Assembly: GCF_005938385.1 (NCBI RefSeq)
Contig: NZ_VCRA01000013.1
Location: forward strand, 62,001 to 126,000
Direction of reading: 5' to 3'
Origin: Paenibacillus mesophilus
GTDB lineage: Bacteria; Bacillota; Bacilli; Paenibacillales; NBRC-103111
Length of the DNA stretch: 64,000 bases
Made by a program: the position numbers and the translations under genes
Notes under the pieces: generated by a model
The model's database searches: none
The model's input: only the letters and a program-made list of their open reading frames with translations
What the model was told of the DNA's origin: nothing
Part shown: piece by piece, positions 45,001-53,348 of the stretch
How the letters are laid out: every line of letters starts with the position of its first letter
Position numbering within the stretch: the stretch's first letter is position 1

Positions 45001-47222
45001 CCTACCGGGTTTTTGGAGAAGACACCCAAGTATTTGGCTCCGTCCGGTACGCGGGTCCCTTGGGGGATCTGATAGTAGCTTTTATTTTTATCCGCCGTGC
45101 CGAGCGGGTCACCCATTTTGTTACGCTGTGCGTCCAAAAAGTAAACAACATAGCTCGTTATGTACTTGGTGTTCTCGGGATATAGCCAGGACAAGCTGCC
45201 CCCGATTGATCCTCTTGTCGTATCCGTATCATTAAAGTACAAATTTCGCACCGTATAAGCCGGCACTTGATTTGCAGGATTTTGCTGAATAAGAGAATCG
45301 ACGGAATTATACTTTACGGTCTTCTTCAGATTAGCGTAGTATAGATAAACATGTCCCGCATCGTCTACATAAGCTTTGGCCGCCAGATCCGGCAAATCCG
45401 TTATTTTGTTGAAGCTGTCTCTGTCATAGAGGGCGTTGCCCGTGAACACATAATTCCCTTTGGCATATATAATATCGTTTCCTATACCATACGAGCCGTC
45501 AGTGCCATAAGAACCATATACGGTGCCTGCTACCGAAGCGGATAGACGTTGATTCCCTCGATACAAATAATCCCCATCTTTATGGAAATTAGTACTTGAA
45601 TTGCTCGAGCTGTTCGATTGATAGATTATGGCATAGGTATCGGTATTGATCTTATTGACACCATTGTAGTGATGGACATACAGAGTATGAGAATCTTGAT
45701 CCACAAGTATATTCGTGGGGGAAGCGTATAATTGGTTATTCAGCTCGCTCAACTTTTTCCCTTGGCTGTATACCGCATCTACAACCCGTAGATTGCTGCC
45801 AAGATCGGTATAGAATAGTTTCCCGTTCCCGCCATCGATTTTATAGGGGCTGGAATTCAATCCGTACCGGTATACCGAATCGGTTACCGCCGTCCCGTAC
45901 ACCGTATCCAAGACTCCTATAAAGGATGAACCGGATAACGCCACGTACACTTGCCCGTTGACAACACTTAAATCAGTAGGAGCGGAGCCGATATGAATAT
46001 CCTTCTCGACAACCCAGTCCTCTGTCCGAATATAAATCAACCGATTGCTCGACTGAGAGATGGCATATAGATACTTTCCGTTCGGACTGGCTGCCCAATT
46101 CGTCAGCGGTCTGTCGAATACAATCGTATCGTTGCCGGACTTGCTGTAGGAAATGGGACTTTTCTGCGTCAAATCAGGTCTGATTTTATGAATCGTTTTC
46201 GTGTCGTAGTTGAACCCGTATATAGCATCCGAACTGTCCATTAGCATTAGATTGCTGGTAAACGGGTGCGCGGTTATCGGCGTGAACGTCTCTCTGTCGA
46301 ACACCATGCGATCGGATATAACGTATTTATTCGTTACAGCTACTATATTTGCACTGTAACCTGGCTCCGTCTCCTGATACCTTCCTTGCAGATCGCTAAG
46401 CTTAGATTTGTTCAACTTGTGACTGGCATAGAAGAGGTCCGAACCGTATACAATGACTTCCCGGTTCGAATAAGAGAAGCCGTACCCGTCATTATAGTTG
46501 TCTTTATCCAGCAAAGCGTTGGTGTCGGTCCGATAAGCTTTAACTTTGGAGCCCGACGTTCCCGAGTCGCCGACATACAGGATATGATTGCTCCGGTCTA
46601 AGGCGAAAGCCGCATAATAATGATTCATTCCCGGTACAACGGCATCTTGACCGGTCGACAGTTGCATCTGGTATACGCTCCAGGAATTGCTTGGGGCGTA
46701 GTAAAGCTTCTGCCCTTCGACGACAAGCCGGTCTGGCGATACCGAAGTTGCAATTTCCCGCGTAACCGACTTCTGCGCCAAATCGACGACCTTGATCAGC
46801 GTCCCGCCCGAAATCGCTACGTATAGCTTTCCGTCGTACAGATCCAGATCGGACGGCTTCGATCCTATGTTGATTTCCCTTTCCACCTGAAGGTCGCTTG
46901 TCCGGATAAACAACAATTTGTTGGCGTCCTTGGAAACGGCATAAATGTACCCGTTCGGCTCGTCGAGAATCCAGCGTGTCAGGTTGTAGCCGATCGATAC
47001 ACCGGGTCCGACGGGGGAAGAGCCTCCTCCCGCAGATCCACCTTCGCCGCCGGCCGAGCCTCCCCCCACAGATATGCTTCCGCCTCCGTTCGCCGTCTCC
47101 GCCCGTACAAAGGATGGAAAGACAGGCATCCAAACAGAGGTCAGTAGAACAGACAACAGGAGAGTAACTAATAATTTCTTTGGCTTGAATGATCGATATC
47201 GAAATCCGTTTTCCCTTAGCAA
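42027..47222 (-). CDS. Giant SLH-anchored surface protein with YncE-like propellers and five-fold repeat
   Basis: 1731 aa from a TTG at 47222, 7 bp after GGAGG; the ATG at 47294 lacks a site. Signal peptide, then a Gly/Ser-rich stretch. Two homologous beta-propeller segments begin about residues 75 and 370 (NKLLFIRTSDLQVEREINIG matches NRLIYIRTEDWVVEKDIHIG). Then come five repeats of about 95 residues (about 655-1210), each opening with an Asp-rich loop such as NDTDTTRGSIGG or RDKDPRRGFIDA. An Ig-like domain follows (about 1225-1310), a linker with SGCCAMGG, a beta domain, and three C-terminal SLH motifs (from about 1535). It sits on the cell surface; ligand unknown. Confidence 0.83.
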   Translation of the reverse strand: MLRENGFRYRSFKPKKLLVTLLLSVLLTSVWMPVFPSFVRAETANGGGSISVGGGSAGGEGGSAGGGSSPVGPGVSIGYNLTRWILDEPNGYIYAVSKDANKLLFIRTSDLQVEREINIGSKPSDLDLYDGKLYVAISGGTLIKVVDLAQKSVTREIATSVSPDRLVVEGQKLYYAPSNSWSVYQMQLSTGQDAVVPGMNHYYAAFALDRSNHILYVGDSGTSGSKVKAYRTDTNALLDKDNYNDGYGFSYSNREVIVYGSDLFYASHKLNKSKLSDLQGRYQETEPGYSANIVAVTNKYVISDRMVFDRETFTPITAHPFTSNLMLMDSSDAIYGFNYDTKTIHKIRPDLTQKSPISYSKSGNDTIVFDRPLTNWAASPNGKYLYAISQSSNRLIYIRTEDWVVEKDIHIGSAPTDLSVVNGQVYVALSGSSFIGVLDTVYGTAVTDSVYRYGLNSSPYKIDGGNGKLFYTDLGSNLRVVDAVYSQGKKLSELNNQLYASPTNILVDQDSHTLYVHHYNGVNKINTDTYAIIYQSNSSSNSSTNFHKDGDYLYRGNQRLSASVAGTVYGSYGTDGSYGIGNDIIYAKGNYVFTGNALYDRDSFNKITDLPDLAAKAYVDDAGHVYLYYANLKKTVKYNSVDSLIQQNPANQVPAYTVRNLYFNDTDTTRGSIGGSLSWLYPENTKYITSYVVYFLDAQRNKMGDPLGTADKNKSYYQIPQGTRVPDGAKYLGVFSKNPVGESRTSASIEIVENAYPTVNSMAVAVRDKDPRRGFIDATFQWIPSYYGQGSVTVQLYFADKDRNPLGEIVKESPFGKNGELQNVDMGAAPSGAKYVMAKYKFSDGTYDTQVHYAPFVENISAEPVSDAVGKPGAPAGYNIGMTFYDQDQQEGRLGGQLIHFYSGPDSVTDYVLYYLNKDNERIQPIMEVPQPSYDPNNYYYGIFMESSVIPAGAVKLGLFPKNASGEGAYGAIRTIWDFPYAQPSQVQFTDANPLRGISGAKLTWAPDMQEKSPLKEYVVQYLDRYASPVGEPVAVVAPGQDRYEVTIPDHTIPADAFVISIMMKDIFGERFPVEMRLIAVPISDNISGEKEMHFPYDPNLATPAGLGYSGDEDGDKDELASAISWAFNSKLVTGYNLYFMDAQGNKLKPIVSVKGFPNSLSSAQIPFDTVIPEGSKEIGIFAWDGSKEGGLIKVPVVDNTYSPSLAAEQIQVINNGQGTNDTITVTGLRSGDQIKVYRNNTIAYPIASKVSEGASVTFNIPQLGKEAGSIFVTLKASTYLESRRVQKTYSAEQSTTGTVGSGCCAMGGAPATPSQPSAPGTYTPETKNETSNGKTYAVAELDASKLADAFKQAGQQNTKVVIDMKDAQNAKVQIPADALLNAAANGSSGNGVISIKSNNVSYDLPIGLFDIQTIARQLGIDPKDVKITVTMEQVSGASAQQITSQAQRDGVTLLTAPVEFTITIGSGSNQQGMNDFGGTYVTRTFVLTSTVDGSTATAVRIDPVTGEMYFVPAIFSTANGQTEVKMMRQGNSIYSVVETKLRTFTDIQGHWAKADIELLTAKLIVKGADADRFMPDQSITRAEFAALLVRSLGISEEKTNRTPFEDIPSGSWFAGSVAAAASKGLVDGVDDKNFSPNESITREQMALMIARALTMTGKKEAGADQASSPLSRFADRDKVSSWAQEAVSRVLQANLMNGTATDTFAPSDKASRAQVAVILKRMLQHVGFIN

Positions 47223-47446
47223 GTAACTACCTCCAGCTTCTGTATGTTTTATACTTCTTGCAATCGGCCGATCCTTATATCGGCAATTTTCCAAACCCGC
47301 TCTCTCTTTCTATTACGATTAACATGTTTTCCAACATATTCTATCAGGAACCGATCGAAAGTTATGTCGAATCATGTCATACATCTGTAATTTGTTATGA
47401 AAAAAGGTTCGCTTTGTAACCATATCCAGCCGCTTATCAGCCAAAA

Positions 47447-47474
47447 GAAACGTATCCGTCGGGAGATACGTTTC
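47447..47474 (-). terminator. Terminator of the fused permease gene
   Basis: GAAACGTATC / GATACGTTTC with an 8-nt loop, then TTTT on the minus strand. Confidence 0.8.
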
Positions 47475-47520
47475 CAAACATTCGACAATATTCACATTAC
47501 CCGGATGAACTCGCCATCGG

Positions 47521-49215
47521 TTAGAGTTTCTGAATCTGACTCAAAAGCACCTCGGACGTCAGCCATCTGCGGAACAGCAGCAGAAGCAGCAGCGGCGGCA
47601 GAGCCACTACGGCTGCATATTGCAATAAAACAGGGTCCCCGTATGGTATGCCCGTCTTGCCCCCGGACAGCGCAGTGCTCAAGAATAGCATAATCGGCGG
47701 ATACATCTCTTTTCTGGCCAGGTAAACCAGCGACATGTAGTACGAATTCCATAAAGATGCAAATTGCAGGACGCCGAGCGCCAACAGCGGCTTCCATATT
47801 TTCGGTATGAACAGCATGAAGAATGTGCGCAGCTCCCCTCGTCCTTCAGCGGATTCCTTGGCTTTGAGGTCCGCATATTTGCTGTTGAAAATACTTTTCA
47901 GCACAATGACGGGAATGACCGAGAAAAAGCCGTAGAACAAATGCGGGAAAAACGTGTTCACCATTCCCAAGCTTTTGACCATCAAGTATTCGTGCATCGC
48001 CCCCGACCCCATTGTCAGCACGAGCAGCAGAAAAGCTTTGTACAAGCTTCGACCCGGCAAATCTTTCACCGTCAACGGATATGCGAGAGTGACGGTCATC
48101 AGCATATTTATGATGACAGCCGCAAGGTTTATACCCGTATATAACAAGAAATTGCTCTCGGACAACAGCTTGGATAAACTATGACCGGCGGAGCTCGGGT
48201 TCGTAAAAGGATACACGAACAACATGTAGAGCGGCACCGATACGACAAGCGCATATAGTACGGCTACTCCAATCCCGGCCAAGCCTTTGCCACCATGCGT
48301 GGTGCGAATAGCATTGGTTTGTCGAGAACCGCTGAATAAATCAGCGAGAAACCGGCCACGAACAACGAGGTAGGCGAGAATCGCAAGCAGCAGCTGTACG
48401 GCAAATTGGATTAACCATACCGCTCCCGCTCTGCTGATCTCCAGATTCATCAAGCCGGTTCTAACCATATATGTACTTATCGTATCTCCAACTTCATAAA
48501 CCAAAGGACTATACAAGCTGCTGACAAGCTCGAAATCCGTGGACAGCAAAGCCGACAGTTGCAAGAGCATGAAGGCCGATATGGCCCGAACCGCAGGGAA
48601 GACGTTCATCGTAATAAAGCGATGATCGCTCGTCCTGTCATCCATACCATCTCTTACAGACGCCGCGTGTTTGGAATTAATGGCGGCAAGAGCGATCAGA
48701 ATCGGAATCCCGCAAGTTTTCAGCAGTTCGACCATCACCAACAAAATCCGGAAATACCTTATATCTATCCATACTAACGCTTGAATATCCAACAGCGGTG
48801 AATGGCTCGGTGTAAATACGATTGTCGCGATGTAAGCGAAAATAAGCGTAGGTACAAAATAGGGAACGAGGAATAGTGTCGCGAAGGCAGTCCTCAGCTT
48901 CCCGGACGCCACGCAGCTTAAAGCAAGCGCAACAACGAGAGCCGTGGCGCCGCTCGCCGCGATATATCCGAGCTTGATTAGGAGCGTATTCGCGATCACG
49001 TTCCGAAACGACGGATCCCCGAATAAATGAATGAAATTGTTCATCCCTACCCATGGGCTGTCCCAAATACCTTTCGTCAAAATATATCGCTTGAAAGGAA
49101 GGATCAGGGCGATTACGAAAGGAATAATCTTGAACACGAATATCAGGAGCAGCGCCGGAATCACCAGCATGTAGTGCAGCTTGTATTTCCAAATACGGGC
49201 AAGCAAACTTTTCAT
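47521..49215 (-). CDS. ABC sugar permease, apparent fusion of two permease subunits
   Basis: 564 aa. Residues 1-295 resemble an LplB-type permease (KLHYMLVIPALLLIFVFKI, WVGMNNFIHLFGDPSFRN). Residues 310-564 resemble the LplC/YtcP partner (VSVPLYMLFVYPFTNPSS, then ITLAYPLTV-like and LLALGVLQFASLWNSYY). The EAA loops that dock the ATPase are poor: the first is HAASVRDGMDDRTSDHRF. About twelve TM helices. No binding protein or ATPase adjoins it. It may serve the orphan binding proteins of this window, or be a diverged paralogue; not proven active. Confidence 0.75.
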   Translation of the reverse strand: MKSLLARIWKYKLHYMLVIPALLLIFVFKIIPFVIALILPFKRYILTKGIWDSPWVGMNNFIHLFGDPSFRNVIANTLLIKLGYIAASGATALVVALALSCVASGKLRTAFATLFLVPYFVPTLIFAYIATIVFTPSHSPLLDIQALVWIDIRYFRILLVMVELLKTCGIPILIALAAINSKHAASVRDGMDDRTSDHRFITMNVFPAVRAISAFMLLQLSALLSTDFELVSSLYSPLVYEVGDTISTYMVRTGLMNLEISRAGAVWLIQFAVQLLLAILAYLVVRGRFLADLFSGSRQTNAIRTTHGGKGLAGIGVAVLYALVVSVPLYMLFVYPFTNPSSAGHSLSKLLSESNFLLYTGINLAAVIINMLMTVTLAYPLTVKDLPGRSLYKAFLLLVLTMGSGAMHEYLMVKSLGMVNTFFPHLFYGFFSVIPVIVLKSIFNSKYADLKAKESAEGRGELRTFFMLFIPKIWKPLLALGVLQFASLWNSYYMSLVYLARKEMYPPIMLFLSTALSGGKTGIPYGDPVLLQYAAVVALPPLLLLLLFRRWLTSEVLLSQIQKL

Positions 49216-49433
49216 ATGGACTCCTCGGCATTATGATTTTGTATACCCTTCCAGTATTCGATAATCGTTGCCAATTCCCTTCCCGTTAAGAAACCTCCCT
49301 TAGGCTACAGGTCGAGCCGCAGCGCAACATCTTCTATTTAGTAAAAAAACCGGATTTCCCCGGAATAGAGGTGTAAAAGACTGCTATTGCAAACTTTGTT
49401 ACGATTGGGCCCAGGCGTGTACTCGTGCACGGC

Positions 49434-49456
49434 AAAAAGCCGCGCTTCGCGCGGCT
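49434..49456 (-). terminator. Terminator of the mnt operon
   Basis: AGCCGCGC-GAA-GCGCGGCT with TTTT on the minus strand, 28 bp after the last permease gene. Confidence 0.85.
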
Positions 49457-49484
49457 CTCTTCCCATCTATGCTATTGTTCAAGC

Positions 49485-50366
49485 TCAAACCGCGACCCGA
49501 GACCGCCGCTGCCGCAGCAGCTTCCGGACGACGCCGTGGCTCGGACTGAACAGGAAGGCGAGCACGAACAGCGCTCCCGCGACCGTCACCATGCAGCCTG
49601 CGATCGAAGCGTCCATTGCGTCCGCGATGAAATAACCGATCGCCGAGCTGGCTACGCCGATGAGCACGCTGTACAAGATCATGATGCCGAGCCTCTCGGT
49701 CAGCAAGTAAGCCGTCGCTGCGGGCACGATCAGCATGCCGACAACGAGAATGGCGCCGACGCTTTCGAACGAAGCTACGGTTGTCACCGATACGAGACCC
49801 ATAAGCAAGTAGTGAAACAGCGCCACCGGAATGCCGACTGCCGCGGCCATGGCCGGATCGAATGCGCACAGCTTAAACTGCTTGTAGAATAACCCTAGCA
49901 CGACTGCGCTCAAGAGCAGCACGGTACCGACCATCCATACCGCCTTCGGGATGTCCAAGCCGAGCCAGCCGACCGTATCCAAGCTGACAAAGGCGATTTC
50001 CCCGTACAGCACGCAATCCAAATCGAGATCGACCTTGCTCGTGAACATGCTGACCAGCAGCACCCCGACGGAAAACAAAGCGGTAAATACGACGCCGATC
50101 GAAGCGTCCGACTGCACGCCTCCTTGCTGGAACAGCTGGATCAAAAACACGGTCACGAGTCCGATGACGGCTGCGCCGAACAGCATCGCAACCGAGTCGC
50201 GCGAGCCGCTGATCAGGAAGGCGATCACAATACCCGGCAGCACGGAATGGCTGATCGCATCGCCGATCATCGCCATGCGGCGAAGCACGAGGAAGCTGCC
50301 GAGCAAACCGCAGGCGCCGGCAACGAGCGCTCCGGTCAACAATATCCACAAATCGTTGCTGTTCAT
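49485..50366 (-). CDS. mntD: Metal ABC transporter permease (MntD-like)
   Basis: 293 aa. The ATG at 50366 overlaps the upstream permease stop (ATGA), implying translational coupling; the open frame continues upstream but only as a shadow of that gene. ABC-3-type permease with about eight TM helices: LGSFLVLRRMAMIGDAISHS, AFDPAMAAAVGIPV (coupling loop), VGAILVVGMLIVPAATAYL. It forms the inner-membrane channel with the neighbouring permease and ATPase. Gene order binding protein, ATPase, permease, permease equals B. subtilis mntABCD. Confidence 0.85.
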   Translation of the reverse strand: MNSNDLWILLTGALVAGACGLLGSFLVLRRMAMIGDAISHSVLPGIVIAFLISGSRDSVAMLFGAAVIGLVTVFLIQLFQQGGVQSDASIGVVFTALFSVGVLLVSMFTSKVDLDLDCVLYGEIAFVSLDTVGWLGLDIPKAVWMVGTVLLLSAVVLGLFYKQFKLCAFDPAMAAAVGIPVALFHYLLMGLVSVTTVASFESVGAILVVGMLIVPAATAYLLTERLGIMILYSVLIGVASSAIGYFIADAMDASIAGCMVTVAGALFVLAFLFSPSHGVVRKLLRQRRSRVAV

Positions 50367-51298
50367 GCCGTTCCCCCCCGTTCCAACGTCCGCTTCTCCA
50401 TGTCGGCCTGTGCTTGGCGCTTCACCGATGCGCGCAGCAGCAGCTTCGAGACGACGCCGCGTTTCGGCGCGAACAGAACCGAAATAATGAACAAGCTGGT
50501 AGCCGCCAATACGCTCAGCGGCCCGGTCGGCAAATGATCGTCCGCCGTACTGATCAGCGTGCCGATCATACCGCTCAATCCTCCGAATAGGCCGGACAAT
50601 ACGACCATGACGCCAAGACGTTCCGTCCAGTATCGGGCCGATACGGCCGGAGTAATAAGCATCGCCGCCATCAGCACGACGCCGACCGCCTGAATCCCCA
50701 CTACGACGGCTACGACTATGAGGAACATCATCAATTGGTCGAGAATGGCTACAGGCAGCCCGAGTCCGCGGGCAAAGCCCGGGTCGAAGCTGAGCAGCTT
50801 GAATTCTTTGTACATCAGCGCGCATACGCCGACCAGCAAACATGAAACGATCGCCATCGTAATGACGTCGGAACGGACCATCCCCGCCGCCTGCCCGAAC
50901 AAAAATTTGTCGAGGCCGCTTTGGTTACCGCTGTCGCTGTGCTGGATTTGCGTCAGCAGGACGATGCCCAGTCCGAAGAACACGGATAAAACGATGCCCA
51001 GCGCCGCGTCCTGTTTAATGCGGGAATGGCGCGTAATGTATCCGATGCCGAACGTAGCGATCAAGCCCGCCACTGCCGCACCGATCAAGAAAAACAAAAT
51101 CGATTTCGAGCCGGTAAGCATGAATGCGATACAAACGCCGGGAAGCGCCGCATGAGCCAAAGCATCGCCCATCAAGCTTTGCTTGCGCAGGTAGGAGAAG
51201 CTTCCGAGCACGCCGCTGCTTATTCCGAGCAGTACGGAAGCCATCAAGATCCACTCAACGTTCGGGTCCTGCAGCAGCTCGATCATTTTGCTCAACAT
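50363..51298 (-). CDS. mntC: Metal ABC transporter permease (MntC-like)
   Basis: 311 aa ABC-3-type permease: LGSFSYLRKQSLMGDALAHA, SFDPGFARGLGLPVA (coupling region), VGVVLMAAMLITPAVSARYW. About nine TM helices. It starts 7 bp after the ATPase gene and overlaps the start of the second permease gene by 4 bp. The C-terminal tail is charged (QAQADMEKRTLERG). Confidence 0.85.
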   Translation of the reverse strand: MLSKMIELLQDPNVEWILMASVLLGISSGVLGSFSYLRKQSLMGDALAHAALPGVCIAFMLTGSKSILFFLIGAAVAGLIATFGIGYITRHSRIKQDAALGIVLSVFFGLGIVLLTQIQHSDSGNQSGLDKFLFGQAAGMVRSDVITMAIVSCLLVGVCALMYKEFKLLSFDPGFARGLGLPVAILDQLMMFLIVVAVVVGIQAVGVVLMAAMLITPAVSARYWTERLGVMVVLSGLFGGLSGMIGTLISTADDHLPTGPLSVLAATSLFIISVLFAPKRGVVSKLLLRASVKRQAQADMEKRTLERGGTA

Positions 51299-51305
51299 AC
51301 GTCCA

Positions 51306-52076
51306 TCACCTCGGTGTCATAACGAGCGCATCCGGCGTGCGGTCAAGCACCGCCAGACGGCCGCCGTATGCGATTTGCAAATTGTGCGGCGTAAAGACGC
51401 TTTCCGTCGGACCGATATCGATCAAGCCTACGTTGAGCAGCATGACCCAATCGAAATATTCCTTCACCGTCGATAAATCGTGATGGACGACGAGCACCGT
51501 CTTGCCCTGCTTCTTCAATTCGTTCAGCAGCGTAATGATCGCTTTCTCGGTAGCCGCATCGACACCGACGAACGGTTCATCCATAAAGTACAGCTTGGCG
51601 TCCTGCGCCAGCGCTCTGGCCAAAAAAATGCGCTGCTGCTGTCCTCCCGACAGCTGGCTGATTTGTCTCCCGGCGTAATCGGCCATACCGACCTTCGCCA
51701 AGCATTCCATCGCGATGCGGCGTTCGTTAGTGCCCGGCCGCTTGAACCAGCCGAGATGCCCGTAACGTCCCATCATGACGACATCGAGAGCGCTTGTTGG
51801 AAAATCCCAATCGACCGATTCGCGCTGAGGCACGTATCCGATCATTTTGCGCTGCTGCGCATAAGACTGGCCGTATATGAGCACGTCGCCCCGCACTTTC
51901 GGGATGAGCCCGAGCGAAGCTTTGATCAGCGTCGATTTGCCCGCTCCGTTCGGACCTACGATGCCGATCAGCTTCCCTTCCGGAACTTCGAACGTGATAT
52001 CGTTCAGCACCGGCTTTCTCTGATAAGCCACGGTCAAGCCTCTAACCGAAAACGGGCTTTGCTGATTGCGTCCCAT
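51306..52076 (-). CDS. mntB: Metal ABC transporter ATP-binding protein (MntB-like)
   Basis: 256 aa. Walker A GPNGAGKSTL, Q-loop YVPQRESVDWDFP (the QR-x-x-DWxFP motif common in Mn/Zn/Fe transporters), signature LSGGQQQR, Walker B LYFMDEPF, switch His in VVHHDLSTV. Cytosolic motor for the two permeases. AGGAGAGGA ribosome site; 36 bp after the binding-protein gene. Confidence 0.9.
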   Translation of the reverse strand: MGRNQQSPFSVRGLTVAYQRKPVLNDITFEVPEGKLIGIVGPNGAGKSTLIKASLGLIPKVRGDVLIYGQSYAQQRKMIGYVPQRESVDWDFPTSALDVVMMGRYGHLGWFKRPGTNERRIAMECLAKVGMADYAGRQISQLSGGQQQRIFLARALAQDAKLYFMDEPFVGVDAATEKAIITLLNELKKQGKTVLVVHHDLSTVKEYFDWVMLLNVGLIDIGPTESVFTPHNLQIAYGGRLAVLDRTPDALVMTPR

Positions 52077-52112
52077 AGCTGTTCCTCTCCTCTCTATCCT
52101 TTGTTTATCCCG

Positions 52113-53072
52113 TTATTTCAATGCGCCTACGATAGTATCGACATTATGCCGCACCATTCCGATATATGTTCCTTCAGGCGTTCCTTCTTCGCCCATCGCG
52201 TCGGAGAACAGCTCCCCGCCGATTTTCACTTCGTGCCCCTTCTCCTTGGCGCCGTCGACTACGGCCTGGATCGTCTTCTTCGGTACGCTCGACTCGACGA
52301 ATACGGCCTTGATTTTATTTTCCACCAAGAAATCGCGCAGCTTCGATACGTCCTTCAGTCCCGCTTCCGATGCCGTGCTGATTCCTTGCAATCCGGTCAC
52401 TTTAATGCCGTACGCCGCACCAAAATAGCCGAAAGCGTCATGCGCCGTTACGAGTACGCGGCTTTTCTCGGGTATGGTGGCGATTTTCGTCTTCGTCTCC
52501 TCATGCAGCTCGCGCAGCTTCTTCAAATAAGCTTCCGCATTGGCGCGGTAAACATTAGCATTGGCGGCGTCCACCTTGATCAGCTCGTCGCGAATCGTCT
52601 CCGTCGCGGTCATCCAGTTGCGGACATCGAACCAGATGTGCGGGTCGTGATCGGCAGTGCCGTCGTCCATTCCGCGAAGCGCCGATTTGTCGATATTGCG
52701 GGAGACGGCGACGGTCGGCTTCTTCTCGCCCTGCTTCTCCAGAATGGCTGCCATTTTCCCTTCCAGATGAAGACCGTTGTAAAACACGATGTCGGCCTCG
52801 GTCAGTTTGTCGATATCGCCCTTCGTCGCTTTGTACAGATGCGGGTCCACGCCCGACTTCATCAATCCGATCGCTTCGACCTTGTCGCCGCCGACGTTCC
52901 GGACGATGTCCGTAATCATGCCGATCGTCGCCGTTACCTTGATCTTGCCTTCCGCTCCCGAGAAAGCCGCCTTGGAATTGGAGCACCCGACTACCGCAGC
53001 TGTAGCAACAACAAGCAGCATCGCATACAGAAACCGGCGTACAGCCTTGCTTCTCATAAGTTTCCCGATCAC
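52113..53072 (-). CDS. mntA: Metal-binding lipoprotein of ABC transporter (MntA/TroA family)
   Basis: 319 aa, GTG at 53072 after GGGAGG. Lipobox AVVGC near 25-29. Metal ligands expected from the TroA family are present: His in DPHLYK, DHDPHIWFD, VTAHDAFGYF, and an acidic residue in VFVESSVPKK. The long His-rich loop of zinc-type ZnuA is absent, which favours manganese (or iron). First gene of mntABCD. Confidence 0.88.
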   Translation of the reverse strand: MIGKLMRSKAVRRFLYAMLLVVATAAVVGCSNSKAAFSGAEGKIKVTATIGMITDIVRNVGGDKVEAIGLMKSGVDPHLYKATKGDIDKLTEADIVFYNGLHLEGKMAAILEKQGEKKPTVAVSRNIDKSALRGMDDGTADHDPHIWFDVRNWMTATETIRDELIKVDAANANVYRANAEAYLKKLRELHEETKTKIATIPEKSRVLVTAHDAFGYFGAAYGIKVTGLQGISTASEAGLKDVSKLRDFLVENKIKAVFVESSVPKKTIQAVVDGAKEKGHEVKIGGELFSDAMGEEGTPEGTYIGMVRHNVDTIVGALK

Positions 53073-53223
53073 TTTCAGTCAACCTCCCATTTTCTCGTCC
53101 TTGATGTCCATCCGGTCACTCTTCGTACATGCTTCCGATCCGAATCCTGATGTTATCGCTTTGTTGCCTTTGTCTTCAAAAGTTGTGTACGACCTGTTTT
53201 GTTGTTATAGACCTTCTTTTTTT

Positions 53224-53253
53224 ATTATATACAAATAAGTTTCCCGAGTGCAA
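53224..53253 (-). promoter_or_regulatory. Promoter of the mnt operon
   Basis: TTGCAC (53253-53248), 18 bp, TATAAT (53229-53224) on the minus strand, leaving an untranslated leader of about 145 nt. I find no clear MntR box. Confidence 0.6.
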
Positions 53254-53277
53254 CATTTATTTTATCGTCAATCGCAA

Positions 53278-53327
53278 AAAAAGCTCCCCCGATCCGCGAC
53301 GATTCGTCGGCCGTTTCGGAGAAGCTT
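53278..53327 (-). terminator. Terminator of the PBP gene
   Basis: AGCTTCTCCGA pairs imperfectly with TCGGGGGAGCT, with an inner GACGA/TCGTC stem, followed by seven T on the minus strand. Confidence 0.75.
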
Positions 53328-53348
53328 CTTCTTAAAACCTCACAATTG

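Noticed and set aside
50367..50843. Upstream extension of the last mnt permease frame
   Set aside because: Overlaps the other permease gene out of frame with an Arg-rich composition; the ATGA overlap at 50363-50366 gives the proper start.
53073..53223. MntR operator in the mnt leader
   Set aside because: I searched for TTTGCCTTAAGG-like palindromes and saw none convincing.
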